A DNA stretch of 64,000 nt from contig NZ_LMRZ01000007.1 in assembly GCF_001428305.1 (NCBI RefSeq), positions 62,001 through 126,000 of the forward strand. The letters run 5' to 3'. This document shows positions 9,429-19,111 of this stretch, piece after piece. The stretch is from Janibacter sp. Soil728. GTDB taxonomy: Bacteria > Actinomycetota > Actinomycetes > Actinomycetales > Dermatophilaceae. Every line of letters starts with the position of its first letter. The stretch's first letter is position 1. The notes beneath the pieces are model-generated. The model saw only the letters and a program-made list of their open reading frames with translations, was not told the origin of the DNA and searched no databases. A program made the translations under genes and the position numbers.

Positions 9429-10016
9429 GTGACCGTCCGCATCCTCACCGTCTGCACGGGAAACATCTGTCGCTCGCCGTACGCCCAGCTGGCGATCGGG
9501 CATGCGCTGGAGGCCGTCCGGCCAGGGGCCTTCGAGGTGACGAGCGCGGGTACGCACGCTCTCGTCGGCGACCCGGTCGACGCCGGCAGCGCGAGCATCC
9601 TGCACGCCCGAGGAGTCGCCACCAAGGCCTTCGCGGCCCGTCAGCTGCGCGAGCGGCTGCTCGCCGACATCGACGTCGTGCTGCCACTCGAGGTGAGTCA
9701 CCGCAAGATCGTGCTTTCCTACTCGCCGCGCCATCTCAAGCGCGCCTACACCGTCCTGGAGCTCGCCCGTCTGCTCGACTCGGCGGGTGAGCGAGAGCCG
9801 TGGCCCGAGCGACTCGCCGGCCTAGCCACGGTGGAGGAGCGGTGGGCAGCCCTCCCTTCGCACCTCGCCAGAGAGCGTGGACTCAACCGAGTCGGCGAGG
9901 GCGCGGACGACATCGCCGACCCCTACCGTCGGCCGCAGGAGGCCTTCGACCGGATGGCGCGTCAGGTCGACGCGGCGGTGGAGCGGGTCGTCGCCTTCGA
10001 GAGGCAGTTCGACTGA
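9429..10016 (+). CDS. Low-molecular-weight protein-tyrosine phosphatase (Wzb-like)
   Basis: A 195-residue protein with the LMW-PTP P-loop CTGNICRS near the N-terminus and the acid loop DDIADPY near the C-terminus. The family dephosphorylates the partner BY-kinase, and the kinase gene is immediately upstream. Slightly longer than the usual ~150 residues because of extra helical sequence before the DP loop. GTG start, 7 bp after the kinase stop. Confidence 0.92.
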   Translation: MTVRILTVCTGNICRSPYAQLAIGHALEAVRPGAFEVTSAGTHALVGDPVDAGSASILHARGVATKAFAARQLRERLLADIDVVLPLEVSHRKIVLSYSPRHLKRAYTVLELARLLDSAGEREPWPERLAGLATVEERWAALPSHLARERGLNRVGEGADDIADPYRRPQEAFDRMARQVDAAVERVVAFERQFD

Positions 10017-11245
10017 GCCCGGCCACCCAGGTCGGCGCTCTGGCCGCCTTCGTGCTGTGCGCGGTCCCTCCGGCCACCAACGTCGGTCCGGGGCAAGTCG
10101 GCTACCTGCTCGCGCTGATCGTCCTCGTGGGTGTACTGGCGTGGGCCCTGCTCGAGGACACGCACCGCTCACTGCTCTCCCGTCGCCAGACTGTGCCCCT
10201 CGTCCTGTTCGGCGGGTGGTTGGCGGTGTCGCTGCTGCGGTCCGGACCCTGGTGGGAGACCGCGACGGTCGCGACCCTGCTGGCCGTCTTGGCCGCTGCC
10301 GCACCCTGGTCGCTCGCGCGCGTGCAGGCTCGTGAGTCGACCGCGGAGAGGGTCACGCTGGTCATGGCCGCGTCCGTGCTCGGTTCCGCGGTGGCGGCGT
10401 GGATCGTCCCGCTCGTGCTGGGCGAGGGTCTCCACTGGCGGCAGGCGCTGCCGATCGGTGGCGCGTCCAACAGCGCGGTCGGACTGACGCTCGCGTTGGC
10501 CGGGACCCTGACCGGGGAGCGGCTCCACCCCGACCGTACGTGGCTGTGGAGGGGGCTGTCCGTCGTCACCGGGCTCCTCGTGGTGCAGAGTCTTTCGCGC
10601 GCGGCCTGGTTCCTCGCGCTCGTCCTCGTGGTCGTCGCTCTCGCAGCCCGCCGCCGGCACATACCCGGGTGGCTGGGCCCCGTGGCCGGACTGCTCGTCG
10701 TTGCCGTGGTCGGGCTGCTGGCGCGTCAGCGGGGAGTGGACCTGATCATCGACCGCAAGCGGTGGGACAACGCCAACACCGGGCTGGAGGCGTGGTCGGA
10801 CTCATGGGTGTCGGTGATCGTCGGGCTTGGGCCCAGCCGCATGTGGCCGTGGTTGGGACTCGAGCGAGGGCATCCGGTCGGAGACGACCGCGCGGCCTTC
10901 TACCACGACAGTCCGTGGGGGACGGTGCTCCACCACGCGCACTCGACCTACCTCGAGGTGCTCGTGGAGTACGGCCTCGTGGGGCTCCTGCTCTTCATCG
11001 CCGTGCTCGCGGTCGTGATGTCGCGATGCGTCCGCGAGATCCGACAGCGCGGGGTGCTGTCACTCCTGGCCGTGGCCGTGCTCCTGGCCTTGCCCGCGAT
11101 GCTGGTGGAGCTGTACCTGCTGCGGGGGTTCCCTTCGGCGGTGCTCTTCTGGACGGCCGTGTTTGCTGTGGGCGGAGGAGGGGGCTTCGAGGCGCGCCCC
11201 AGCGCGCGCTGGCACGTCCGCCGGAATCGTGGCCGTCTCATCTAG
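10013..11245 (+). CDS. O-antigen ligase/polymerase-like membrane protein
   Basis: A multi-pass membrane protein of about 400 residues (at least ten hydrophobic segments), with a loop containing HDSPWGTVLHHAHSTYLEVL. That His-rich loop before a late helix is typical of the O-antigen ligase (WaaL/RfaL, Wzy_C) family. It could polymerise or transfer repeat units outside the membrane. The start is uncertain: no ATG or GTG exists between the phosphatase stop and residue 14. CTG at 10013 has GAGAGG 8 nt upstream and overlaps the phosphatase stop as CTGA; the alternative is GTG at 10052, with a weak ribosome site. Confidence 0.8.
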   Translation: MSPATQVGALAAFVLCAVPPATNVGPGQVGYLLALIVLVGVLAWALLEDTHRSLLSRRQTVPLVLFGGWLAVSLLRSGPWWETATVATLLAVLAAAAPWSLARVQARESTAERVTLVMAASVLGSAVAAWIVPLVLGEGLHWRQALPIGGASNSAVGLTLALAGTLTGERLHPDRTWLWRGLSVVTGLLVVQSLSRAAWFLALVLVVVALAARRRHIPGWLGPVAGLLVVAVVGLLARQRGVDLIIDRKRWDNANTGLEAWSDSWVSVIVGLGPSRMWPWLGLERGHPVGDDRAAFYHDSPWGTVLHHAHSTYLEVLVEYGLVGLLLFIAVLAVVMSRCVREIRQRGVLSLLAVAVLLALPAMLVELYLLRGFPSAVLFWTAVFAVGGGGGFEARPSARWHVRRNRGRLI

Positions 11246-11365
11246 TGTCGAGGATGTGGGCCCATACGACCGCGACGTGCCGATCCGCACTGCGCTGCAG
11301 TGGGCGAGTTCGGGAGGCCCGCGTCGGTGGGGCAGAATGCAGCCCATGTGTTTCCGGGGGGTGTC

Positions 11366-14341
11366 GTGCGCATACTCCTGATCACAGACCACTACGCCCC
11401 TGAGATGGGGGCTCCACAGCAGCGGTGGGACGGCCTCGCCGGATGGTTCATCGACAACGGTCACGACGTCGCCATCCTCACCCCGCTGCCGCACCACCCG
11501 AGCGGCAAGGCCTGGCCCGAGACGGAGCACCTCCACCCCGGCAGCGTCCAGGTCGGCGCCCACGGTGAGGTCATCCACCGGGTGGGGTACAGGCCGACGA
11601 CCGGCTCGGTCTGGTCGGTGCTCGCCGACCAGCTTTACGGGGCGGCCCAGTCTGTGTGGACCGCCCGCCGATTCCGCGGCAGCGCGCGACCCGACATCGT
11701 CATCGCCACGGTGCCGGCGCTCCCTTCGCTCCCTGCGGGTGTGGCGATCTCGCGACTCATGCGTCGTCCGCTCGTCCTCGAGATGCGCGATGCCTGGCCG
11801 GACCTGCTCGCCGTCATCGACCGGTGGGAGGGGGATCGCCTCTCCGGAGGGCAGCACGTCAAACGCGCCCTGGCCAAGGTCGCCGCGCTCACCACGAGCC
11901 AGCTGCAGCGCCGAGCCTCCGTCGTCGTGACGACGACCCACTCCTTCGCCGAGCAGCTGCGAGCGCGCCGGTTCCGTCACGTCCGCGTCATCCGCAACGC
12001 CGCCCACCCCTTCAGCGCTCCGCTCGAGCTGCTGCCCCGCGAACCGGCGGGGGAGCTGCGGGTCGTCTATGTCGGGACCGTCGGGCGCGCGCAGGGGTTG
12101 GAGACCGGCGTCGAGGCCGCGCGTCTCGCGCGACTCGACGGCGTGACCGTGCACCTGCGGATCGTCGGTGGCGGAGCGGGACGAGCCCTCGTTCAGGAGG
12201 CGGCCCGGGAGTCCGGGATCGACGTCGAGCTCCTCGGCATCGTGCCCCGCACCCAGGTGCCGGCCCACTATGCCTGGGCCGACACCGCTCTGGTCATGCT
12301 GCGCGACTGGCCGGGCTTGCTCCTGACGATCCCCTCCAAGGTCTACGAGCTCATGGATGCCGGCATGCACATCAGCGCCAGCGTCTCGGGCGAGGCGGCC
12401 GACGTCATCGACGAGGCCGGCGGCGGCGACGTCGTCCCCGCGGGGAACGCCCGGGCGCTCGCCGACCTGTGGATCGACCTGGCTCGGGCCGACGGCCCAC
12501 CCCTGCCGTTGCCGCAGGCGAAGACATGGGTCGAGCAGCACGCCCGGCGCACGGTCACCGGTGAGCAGTACTTGGGCCTGCTCGGTGAGCTGCACGTCGC
12601 CGTCGGCGACCGTGGCCTCAGCGGCGGGCAGCGCCTGAGGGCGCTCGCGGACAACGCCGCGCTCCTCGCGACCACCGCCGCCGACCACCTCGACGACGAC
12701 CATGTCTCCTTCGCAGTCCTCGTCATGCGCAGGTTGCCGGCTCCGCTGCGCAACCGGCTCGCCGGGTCGCTGACCGCACTGCGGTCGCGGCCCACCGCGG
12801 CCGCTCTCGGCCACGTGTTGGCAGACCGGCCGGAGCGGGCGCGGACGGACCTCGAGCGGGCCGCGCCCTCTCGCCTGCGCGACGAGCTCGAGCTCGTGCT
12901 CTCCGGCACGTTCACGGGCGAAGGGAGACTGGCCGCCCGCGCGCTGTGGGCAGGCGGCGAGATCACGGCCGCGATCGCCGCCCTGGAGGGGAGCGCTCGT
13001 CGAGGCGATCAGCGGTACGCCCACCGGCTCCGGTCGGAGCTGCGCCTGCTCACCTCCGGCCACCGGCTGGCCGTGCCCCCGTCGCCGGCCCCGCGACCGC
13101 GGGCGCGACGCCGCAGCGTCACGCACATTCTCACCAACTCGCTGCCCCACACGAGCTCCGGCTACGCCCTGCGCACCCACGCGATCCTCCAGGCCCAGTC
13201 GGCGGTCGGCATCCGGGCCCGTGGCATCACCCGACCGGGCTACCCCGTGATCGTCGGCGCCCCGTGGGCCCGGGGGACCGACTTCGTCGACGGGGTGCCC
13301 TACCACCGGGTCCTCGGCGCCCGGCTGCCCGAGACGACCGAGGAGCGGCTCGAGCTGTGGGCCGAGGCGGTCGTCGACCTCGGGGCACGCTCCCGGACCG
13401 AGGTGCTCCACGCGACGACGCACTACCCCAACGCGCTCGTCGCACAGGCGGCCGCGAAGTCACTCGGCATCCCCTGGGTGTACGAGATCCGTGGGCAGCT
13501 CGAGAAGACCTGGGCGACCTCGCGCCCCCTCGGGGCCGACGCCGTCGCGCTCGCCAGCGAGCGATACCGCCTGTGGCGGGCCCGCGAGATCGAGATGGCC
13601 TGCGCCGCTGACGCCGTCGTCACGCTCTCTGAGGCACTGCGCGACGACCTCGTCGTCCGTGGCGTGCCGCCCGAGCGCATCACCATCGTGCCCAACGCCG
13701 TCGACGCGTCGCTGCTCGTCGAGGCCCCACCCGCGCACCTGGCGCGCCGACGTCTCGAGCTGCCCGAGGACGGCATCTGGGTCGGCACCGTCTCCTCGAT
13801 CGTCGGCTACGAAGGGCTGTCGACGCTCGTCGACGCCATCGCGCTGGCGAGAGAGGCGGGAGCCGATATCCGCGGCGCGATCGTCGGCGACGGAGTGGCC
13901 CGACCGGCCCTCCTCGACCAGGTGCAGCGACTCGGCCTCGAGGAGCACGTCTTGCTCCCCGGTCGGGTCAGCCGCGGGACCGCGAGGCTGTGGCACCAGG
14001 CGCTCGACGTCTTCACCGTGCCCCGCCGCGACGTCGAGGTGGCGCGGACGGTCACCCCGCTCAAGCCCATCGAGGCAATGGCGGTCGGTCGTCCGGTCGT
14101 CGCGAGCGACCTGCCGGCGCTCGCCGAGATCGTCGATATCCCCGGCAGCGGGCTGCTCGTGCGGCCCGACGACCCCGATGACCTGGCTCGCGCGCTCGTC
14201 CGGCTCGCTGGTGACGAGACGCTGCGCTCGGACCTCGGACTGCGCGGCCGCGCCTTCGCCGAGACCCGCACCTGGTCGGCGCTCACGCACCGGTACGCCA
14301 CCCTGTACGACAGACTGACAGCCGCGGAGGTGAGTGGATGA
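11366..14341 (+). CDS. Bifunctional glycosyltransferase: two GT4 domains fused
   Basis: A 991-residue cytoplasmic protein. The N-terminal GT4 domain (about 1-410) starts VRILLITDHYAPEMGAPQQR and carries TIPSKVYELMDAGMHISASV. A helical linker (about 420-580) follows. A second GT4 domain (about 590-990) starts THILTNSLPHTSSGYALRTH and carries LKPIEAMAVGRPVVASDLPA with the conserved Glu. The second domain resembles the first GT4 module of the 1532-residue protein at 19108-23706 (same NSxPHTxSGY/NTNGYSTRT opening). GTG at 11366 was chosen because a GGGGGG run lies just upstream and the Rossmann strand follows directly. Probably adds two sugars in succession. Confidence 0.85.
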   Translation: MRILLITDHYAPEMGAPQQRWDGLAGWFIDNGHDVAILTPLPHHPSGKAWPETEHLHPGSVQVGAHGEVIHRVGYRPTTGSVWSVLADQLYGAAQSVWTARRFRGSARPDIVIATVPALPSLPAGVAISRLMRRPLVLEMRDAWPDLLAVIDRWEGDRLSGGQHVKRALAKVAALTTSQLQRRASVVVTTTHSFAEQLRARRFRHVRVIRNAAHPFSAPLELLPREPAGELRVVYVGTVGRAQGLETGVEAARLARLDGVTVHLRIVGGGAGRALVQEAARESGIDVELLGIVPRTQVPAHYAWADTALVMLRDWPGLLLTIPSKVYELMDAGMHISASVSGEAADVIDEAGGGDVVPAGNARALADLWIDLARADGPPLPLPQAKTWVEQHARRTVTGEQYLGLLGELHVAVGDRGLSGGQRLRALADNAALLATTAADHLDDDHVSFAVLVMRRLPAPLRNRLAGSLTALRSRPTAAALGHVLADRPERARTDLERAAPSRLRDELELVLSGTFTGEGRLAARALWAGGEITAAIAALEGSARRGDQRYAHRLRSELRLLTSGHRLAVPPSPAPRPRARRRSVTHILTNSLPHTSSGYALRTHAILQAQSAVGIRARGITRPGYPVIVGAPWARGTDFVDGVPYHRVLGARLPETTEERLELWAEAVVDLGARSRTEVLHATTHYPNALVAQAAAKSLGIPWVYEIRGQLEKTWATSRPLGADAVALASERYRLWRAREIEMACAADAVVTLSEALRDDLVVRGVPPERITIVPNAVDASLLVEAPPAHLARRRLELPEDGIWVGTVSSIVGYEGLSTLVDAIALAREAGADIRGAIVGDGVARPALLDQVQRLGLEEHVLLPGRVSRGTARLWHQALDVFTVPRRDVEVARTVTPLKPIEAMAVGRPVVASDLPALAEIVDIPGSGLLVRPDDPDDLARALVRLAGDETLRSDLGLRGRAFAETRTWSALTHRYATLYDRLTAAEVSG

Positions 14342-15222
14342 CGTCGGTGGAGTACATCGAGCAACCCACGGTGCGGACAGAGTACGTCGACGCGCGGGGA
14401 CTGGTGCCGGTCGGGCGGCGCCCTTCGCTGCACGACTACATCGCCGACCTCTGGCGACGGCGGTCCTTCATCGTCGCCGACTCCCGGGCCAAGAGCGCGA
14501 CCTCCAACAAGGACTACCTGCTCGGCAACCTGTGGCTCGTCGGGCGCCCCCTCCTCGACGGGCTGACCTACTTCGTCATCTTCGGCCTGATCTTCGGCGC
14601 CCGCGACGGGGTCGAAAACTTCGTCGGGTTCCTCCTCATCGGCATCTTCCTCTTTGGCTACACCTCCCGCTGCCTGACCGGCGGGCTCGGCTCGATCGCG
14701 TCCGGCAAGAACCTCATTCGGACCTTCGCCTTCCCCCGAGCGGTCGTCCCGCTCGCGAGCACGCTGCGCGAGATGCTCTCGACCTTCCCCGTCATCGTGA
14801 CGATGATCGTGCTCATCCTCGTCATCCCGCCGCACGCACGGCTGAGCATCTGGTGGCTGCTCTTCCCCGCCGTCTTCCTCCTGCAGACCCTCTTCAACAT
14901 CGGCGTCGGCCTCTACGCGGCGCGCTTCGGCGCTCTCGTCCCTGACGCCAAGGTGGCCATCTCCTTCATCTCCCGACTGTGGATGTACGGGTCCGGCGTG
15001 ATGTTCTCCATCGAGCAGATCAGCGACGGTCACCCCCTCGTCATGGCGATCTCCCAGCTCAACCCGCTGTACTGCGTGCTCGAGCTCTCGCGCGACCTCC
15101 TGCTCTACGAGAAGCCGGGCGATGCCACCTTGTGGGTCGTGCTGACGGCGTGGGCCGTCGTCACGCCCGTGATGGGGTTCATCTTCTTCTGGCACGGAGA
15201 GGAGCACTACGGACGTGAGTGA
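14338..15222 (+). CDS. ABC-2 polysaccharide exporter permease (Wzm/TagG-like)
   Basis: A 294-residue membrane protein with about six helices and a soluble N-terminus of about 60 residues. FAFPRAVVPLASTLREML and ISQLNPLYCVLELSRDLLLY are characteristic of polysaccharide/teichoic-acid ABC-2 permeases. ATGA overlap with the glycosyltransferase gene; the ATPase gene starts 8 bp before its stop. Partner of the 15215-16075 ATPase; together they would export the lipid-linked polymer. Confidence 0.9.
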   Translation: MTSVEYIEQPTVRTEYVDARGLVPVGRRPSLHDYIADLWRRRSFIVADSRAKSATSNKDYLLGNLWLVGRPLLDGLTYFVIFGLIFGARDGVENFVGFLLIGIFLFGYTSRCLTGGLGSIASGKNLIRTFAFPRAVVPLASTLREMLSTFPVIVTMIVLILVIPPHARLSIWWLLFPAVFLLQTLFNIGVGLYAARFGALVPDAKVAISFISRLWMYGSGVMFSIEQISDGHPLVMAISQLNPLYCVLELSRDLLLYEKPGDATLWVVLTAWAVVTPVMGFIFFWHGEEHYGRE

Positions 15223-16075
15223 CCCCCTCATCACCAATGCCAGCGTCGTCGTCGACGACGTGCGCATGATCTACCGGGTCAATGCCGAGGAGGGCGACGG
15301 GCGCCGCCGCAGACTGTGGCACCGGGCCACCCAGGTGCACGCTCTCAAGGGTGTCAGCCTCGTCGCGCGCCAGGGCGAGACGATCGGCATCCTCGGGCAC
15401 AACGGATCGGGCAAGTCGACGCTGCTGCGGATCATCGCAGGCTTCGAGCCGCCCACCTCCGGGTCCGTCCTCGCGTCCAGCACCCCGACCTTCCTCGGCG
15501 TCAACGCCGCGCTCCAGCCCGAGCTCAGCGGCACGCGCAACGTGCGCCTGGGCCTGCTCGCCATAGGGCTGACGCCCAAGCAGGCGGACGCCGCGATGCC
15601 GGACGTCCTCGAGCTGGCCGCGCTCGGAGACGCGATCCACCGCCCGATGAAGACCTACTCCTCGGGCATGGGGGCGCGGCTTCGCTTCGCCATCGCTGCC
15701 GCGGCGCAGCCCGACATCCTGCTCATCGACGAGGCTCTGGCGACCGGTGACGCGGCGACCAAGGCCCGCAGCGACGAGCGGATGAAGACGATCCGCGAAC
15801 AGGCCGGCACGATCTTCCTCGTTTCCCACGCGGCACAGGTCATCGAGGAGATGTGCACCCGCGCGATCTGGCTGCACGAAGGACAGATCATCTCCGACGG
15901 CCCGGCGCACCAGACCGCGCGGGCCTACCGATGGTGGGCGTGGTGCGAGGCGAAGGGCGAGACCGACAAGGCTCAGGTCGTGCTCGACGACGTGATCTCC
16001 AGGTACTCCCGGGTCCGCGTCTCCCTCGCGGAGCCGCGCAACAAGCGGACGCGGAAGGCCCGGGCCCGGCGATGA
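15215..16075 (+). CDS. ABC polysaccharide exporter ATPase (Wzt/TagH-like), no glycan-binding domain
   Basis: A 286-residue ABC ATPase with Walker A GHNGSGKST, signature KTYSSGMGARLRF, Walker B DILLIDEAL and the H-loop LVSHAAQ. The YSSGM signature is typical of Wzt/TagH. It ends soon after the nucleotide-binding domain with a short basic tail, so it lacks the C-terminal carbohydrate-binding domain that reads chain ends in O9a-type Wzt. Chain length is therefore likely set by something else. GTG start overlapping wzm by 8 bp. Confidence 0.92.
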   Translation: MSDPLITNASVVVDDVRMIYRVNAEEGDGRRRRLWHRATQVHALKGVSLVARQGETIGILGHNGSGKSTLLRIIAGFEPPTSGSVLASSTPTFLGVNAALQPELSGTRNVRLGLLAIGLTPKQADAAMPDVLELAALGDAIHRPMKTYSSGMGARLRFAIAAAAQPDILLIDEALATGDAATKARSDERMKTIREQAGTIFLVSHAAQVIEEMCTRAIWLHEGQIISDGPAHQTARAYRWWAWCEAKGETDKAQVVLDDVISRYSRVRVSLAEPRNKRTRKARARR

Positions 16076-18354
16076 ACCTGCCCCGACCGGCAGACGGGTG
16101 GCGGCCCGTCGGCGCCGACTACTCGAAGCTGGATCCCGTGCGCGTGTGGTCCTGCCTGGACGACTTCGTGGCCGGCGCGACCCTCGAGCGGGGGGTCGAC
16201 GTCATCCGGTTGCCCAGCGGGGACCACCTCGACGTCCTCGTCGGGGGCGAGCCAGACGCCGAGGGCACATGCGTGCCAGCCTTCTTCGGGGGCGCCATGC
16301 CGACCCGCCCGCAGCACACGCCCCCCTTCTTCTCCGGTCACAACCTCGGGCGTCGCGCCGGTGGTCGGTACCTCGCCTTCTCCGACTCGCTCGTGGCGGC
16401 CGAGGTCGACCTCACGCTCGGCTGGTACGCCGGACGGGCCGCGGACCGTGCCCAGGACGCCGTCGCCACCGTGCTCGAGCTGGCCCACCAGCGGTGGGGA
16501 CGAGAGCTGTTGCTCGTCGGCGGATCCGGCGGTGGGTTCGCGGCGCTGGAGCAGCTGCGGCGCGCTCGTGTGCCCACGTCGGCTTTCGTGTGGAACCCCC
16601 AGACGGACATCCAGCGCTACATCAACACCTTCGCCGATGCCTATCTCCGCACGGCGCTGGGGTTGAGCCAGGTCGCGCTCGACCGGCTCTCCCCGGAGGC
16701 CAAGGCCGAGCGGGCAGGTGCGGCCGGCATCGAGCTCGCCGCTGCGGGTCGGCCGATCGCTGCCCACGGTGATGGAGGCCGTCTGCTCGTCCTGCAAAAC
16801 GCCACGGACTCCCACGTCGCCGACCACATGGGTCCCTACCTCGACCGGGCCGACCTCACCGACCGTGGCGCCGGGGTGTACTCCGACGGGCGCGAGACGT
16901 GGCTCATCGCCGACATGGGGAATGGGCACGCCGTCCCACCCCGCCAGGCCCTCGAAGCGGGTTTCCTCGGCATGCTGCGGGAGGGCGGCGACTCCCTTCG
17001 CCTCGCCGTGGACATGCGGGAGCGCCGCGTGGCGCCGCTCCCACCCCGGGCCAAGATGCCCGTCGACCTGCGGGGCGGGGAGGGCAACCTGCTGCGTGCC
17101 GGGCTGCGCGTCACCCAGGACGCGTGCGGTGTCGTGCGGGTCTGGCTGGGGCGACCCGAGCAGCTGACGGACCCGGTGCGCCTCAAGGTGCAGATCCGCT
17201 GGACGGACCGGGCCACGTGGCGTGATGTCGCGCCGAGCGGTCTGGCGGCCCTCGCACCCGGGGCGGTCGCGGCGACGGTCCACCTGCGTGACTGGTTCGG
17301 TCACACGGTCGACTCGGTGACGGTCCCGCTGGAACCGAGTCCCGGTCGGGGCATCAGCGTGGTCGGCAGCTGCGTCTCCCGCGACGCCTGCGAGCATCTG
17401 CCGCCGGGCATCTCGCTCGTCGCCTATGAGGCACGACAGAGCCTCATCAGCGCCTTCGCACCTCCGGTGCCGCTACCGCCCGAGCACCTGCGGCTGACCA
17501 GCCCCTTCCAGCAGCGGGTCTTCGAGGCCGACCACGCGAGTGCACTCCCGGACCGGGTCCGTGCCATGGCACCCGTCAGCGACCTGCTCGCCCATGACCT
17601 CGTCGACGAGCGCCTCGGGGTCTTCGTGCACCCGGACGGTGGCGTCACGACCCGCACCGTCGAGTGGCTCGCCCTGCACACTGACGGTGCGCCGCCGCAC
17701 GGCGCGCGGGTCGTCCCCTTCGGCAGCTCCGAGCATCTCGAGCTCTTCCGCTCCGCACTCGTGCGCTGGCGGGCCCTTCTCGAGGAGACCGGGCTGCTCG
17801 AGCGCACCGTGCTCGTCGCCCCACCGTGGGCCACCCGGACGACCGTGGGCAAACCGACGGGGGAGAGCTTCGGCATGGACGCCGGTGCGGGCAACGCCGC
17901 CATGGAGCCCTACGTCGCGAGCGTCCGGGAGATCGTCGGAGTCGACGTCGTCGGCAGCGACCTCGACACCGCCGCCGGTGAGTCCCACCGTTGGGGGCCG
18001 GCGCCTTTCCACTACGACGACGCCAGCGAGCGGGCGCTCGCCGCCGCTCTGGTCGAGCGGCTCCCGCACCCGCCGGCTCTCGGCGGCATCGTCGACGAGG
18101 GCGACGGCATCGCCGTGTCCGTGGGCCCATCAGGCCAAGGCTCGCTGGTCGTCGGCGTGACTCTGCCGCCCGGGGACAAGGTGGCCTTCCACCTCTTCCG
18201 TGGGGCCGAGCGCGTCGACATGACGGGGTACGACACCACACCCGGACGCAGCTACTGGCGCCTGGACCCGGGTCGCTACATCGTGCGGGTCTTCGTGCTG
18301 CTGCCCGACGGGACCAGGCTCTCCCGGGCCTCCGTCGGCGTCAACGTCGGCTGA
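16072..18354 (+). CDS. GxSGGGF alpha/beta hydrolase fused to a DUF6270 domain
   Basis: A 760-residue protein without a signal peptide or membrane helix. The N-terminal half is alpha/beta-hydrolase-like: nucleophile elbow GGSGGGF (Ser152), LGWYAG before it, NPQTD after it, a likely acid in QNATDSH (Asp246) and a likely base in GNGHAVPP (His286). A beta-rich linker follows (about 320-425). The C-terminal part is DUF6270: GSCVSRD at 432-438, EARQSLISAF, SPFQQR and a late WGPAPFHY. The GSC block and late His resemble SGNH esterase blocks I and V. ATGA overlap with the Wzt stop shows coupling to the exporter. I infer glycan acyl transfer or deacylation in the cytoplasm; no substrate is visible. 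Confidence 0.75.
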   Translation: MNLPRPADGWRPVGADYSKLDPVRVWSCLDDFVAGATLERGVDVIRLPSGDHLDVLVGGEPDAEGTCVPAFFGGAMPTRPQHTPPFFSGHNLGRRAGGRYLAFSDSLVAAEVDLTLGWYAGRAADRAQDAVATVLELAHQRWGRELLLVGGSGGGFAALEQLRRARVPTSAFVWNPQTDIQRYINTFADAYLRTALGLSQVALDRLSPEAKAERAGAAGIELAAAGRPIAAHGDGGRLLVLQNATDSHVADHMGPYLDRADLTDRGAGVYSDGRETWLIADMGNGHAVPPRQALEAGFLGMLREGGDSLRLAVDMRERRVAPLPPRAKMPVDLRGGEGNLLRAGLRVTQDACGVVRVWLGRPEQLTDPVRLKVQIRWTDRATWRDVAPSGLAALAPGAVAATVHLRDWFGHTVDSVTVPLEPSPGRGISVVGSCVSRDACEHLPPGISLVAYEARQSLISAFAPPVPLPPEHLRLTSPFQQRVFEADHASALPDRVRAMAPVSDLLAHDLVDERLGVFVHPDGGVTTRTVEWLALHTDGAPPHGARVVPFGSSEHLELFRSALVRWRALLEETGLLERTVLVAPPWATRTTVGKPTGESFGMDAGAGNAAMEPYVASVREIVGVDVVGSDLDTAAGESHRWGPAPFHYDDASERALAAALVERLPHPPALGGIVDEGDGIAVSVGPSGQGSLVVGVTLPPGDKVAFHLFRGAERVDMTGYDTTPGRSYWRLDPGRYIVRVFVLLPDGTRLSRASVGVNVG

Positions 18355-19111
18355 GCGAGGACCGGAGACCAGCAGCGAGGTGGGCGTAGGCCGCAGCGGT
18401 GTAGTGGAAGGGACTCGCCCCCCACTTGTGGTCCCGCGTGGACGCCGTGAGCTCCGCGGGAAGGCTGACCACCGGCCAGCCGAGGGCGCGGACGCGGTCG
18501 TAGTAGCGGCGGTACTTGACGTTTGCTCGGTGTGGAGGAAGATCCCAGTCGGGGATGTCGAGCGACTCGCCGTCATCCATGGTGCTGGCCCACTCCGTCT
18601 CCAGCAGGATGACCCGGTCGCTCAGCCCGAGCTCCGCGATGCCTGCGGCCAGACGGGCGACGGCCGGTGACCACAGCGCGAAGTGCTCGTCGGTGCCGAA
18701 GTCCACGCGGTGACCGTCGCGGGTCGCCGCGTCGCCCCCGGCCTGCCACAGCTCGGCGTGACGGCTCACGTAGCCGCCGCCGACCTCGATGACGCCGCCA
18801 CGCTCGTCGATGAGGTCGAGCACGAGCAGGTCGATCTCGTCGGCGCGGCGAGCGATCTCTGAGAGCGCATTGCCCTCGATGTCGCCCTGCACCATGCGCC
18901 GCTGGAAGGGGGACTCGATGTGGGTCAGCTGCGGCCAGACACCCTCGGCGGGACGGCCGGCGCTGATCGCGGACTGACGGGCCACGTAGGCGAGGAGCTC
19001 GTGGGTGTCAGCCATTGTCTCCAAGGTGTCCCGTGAGACGCAGCTGCCGTAGATGAAGGTACGGACCCGGCCCGACCCGGTGTCCTCCCGGGACGTGTCG
19101 TCCGTGCTCAT
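18341..19111 (-). CDS. Stand-alone DUF6270 protein
   Basis: A 256-residue protein. GSCVSRD is at residues 22-28, then VARQSAISAG, ESPFQRRMVQGD, LLVLDLIDERGG, and DHKWGASPFHY at 227-237. These blocks match the DUF6270 half of the 16072-18354 protein, and it carries little else. An SGNH-like esterase/acyltransferase role is plausible (Ser/Cys in GSC, Asp227/His236), but function is unproven. It is the second gene after the giant glycosyltransferase (ATGA overlap) and converges with the hydrolase-DUF6270 gene, the two stops overlapping by 14 bp. Confidence 0.75.
   Translation of the reverse strand: MSTDDTSREDTGSGRVRTFIYGSCVSRDTLETMADTHELLAYVARQSAISAGRPAEGVWPQLTHIESPFQRRMVQGDIEGNALSEIARRADEIDLLVLDLIDERGGVIEVGGGYVSRHAELWQAGGDAATRDGHRVDFGTDEHFALWSPAVARLAAGIAELGLSDRVILLETEWASTMDDGESLDIPDWDLPPHRANVKYRRYYDRVRALGWPVVSLPAELTASTRDHKWGASPFHYTAAAYAHLAAGLRSSLSRR

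Noticed and set aside
11060-13423. A 787-codon minus-strand frame across the double glycosyltransferase
   Set aside because: Antisense to conserved GT4 motifs and lacks any domain signature.
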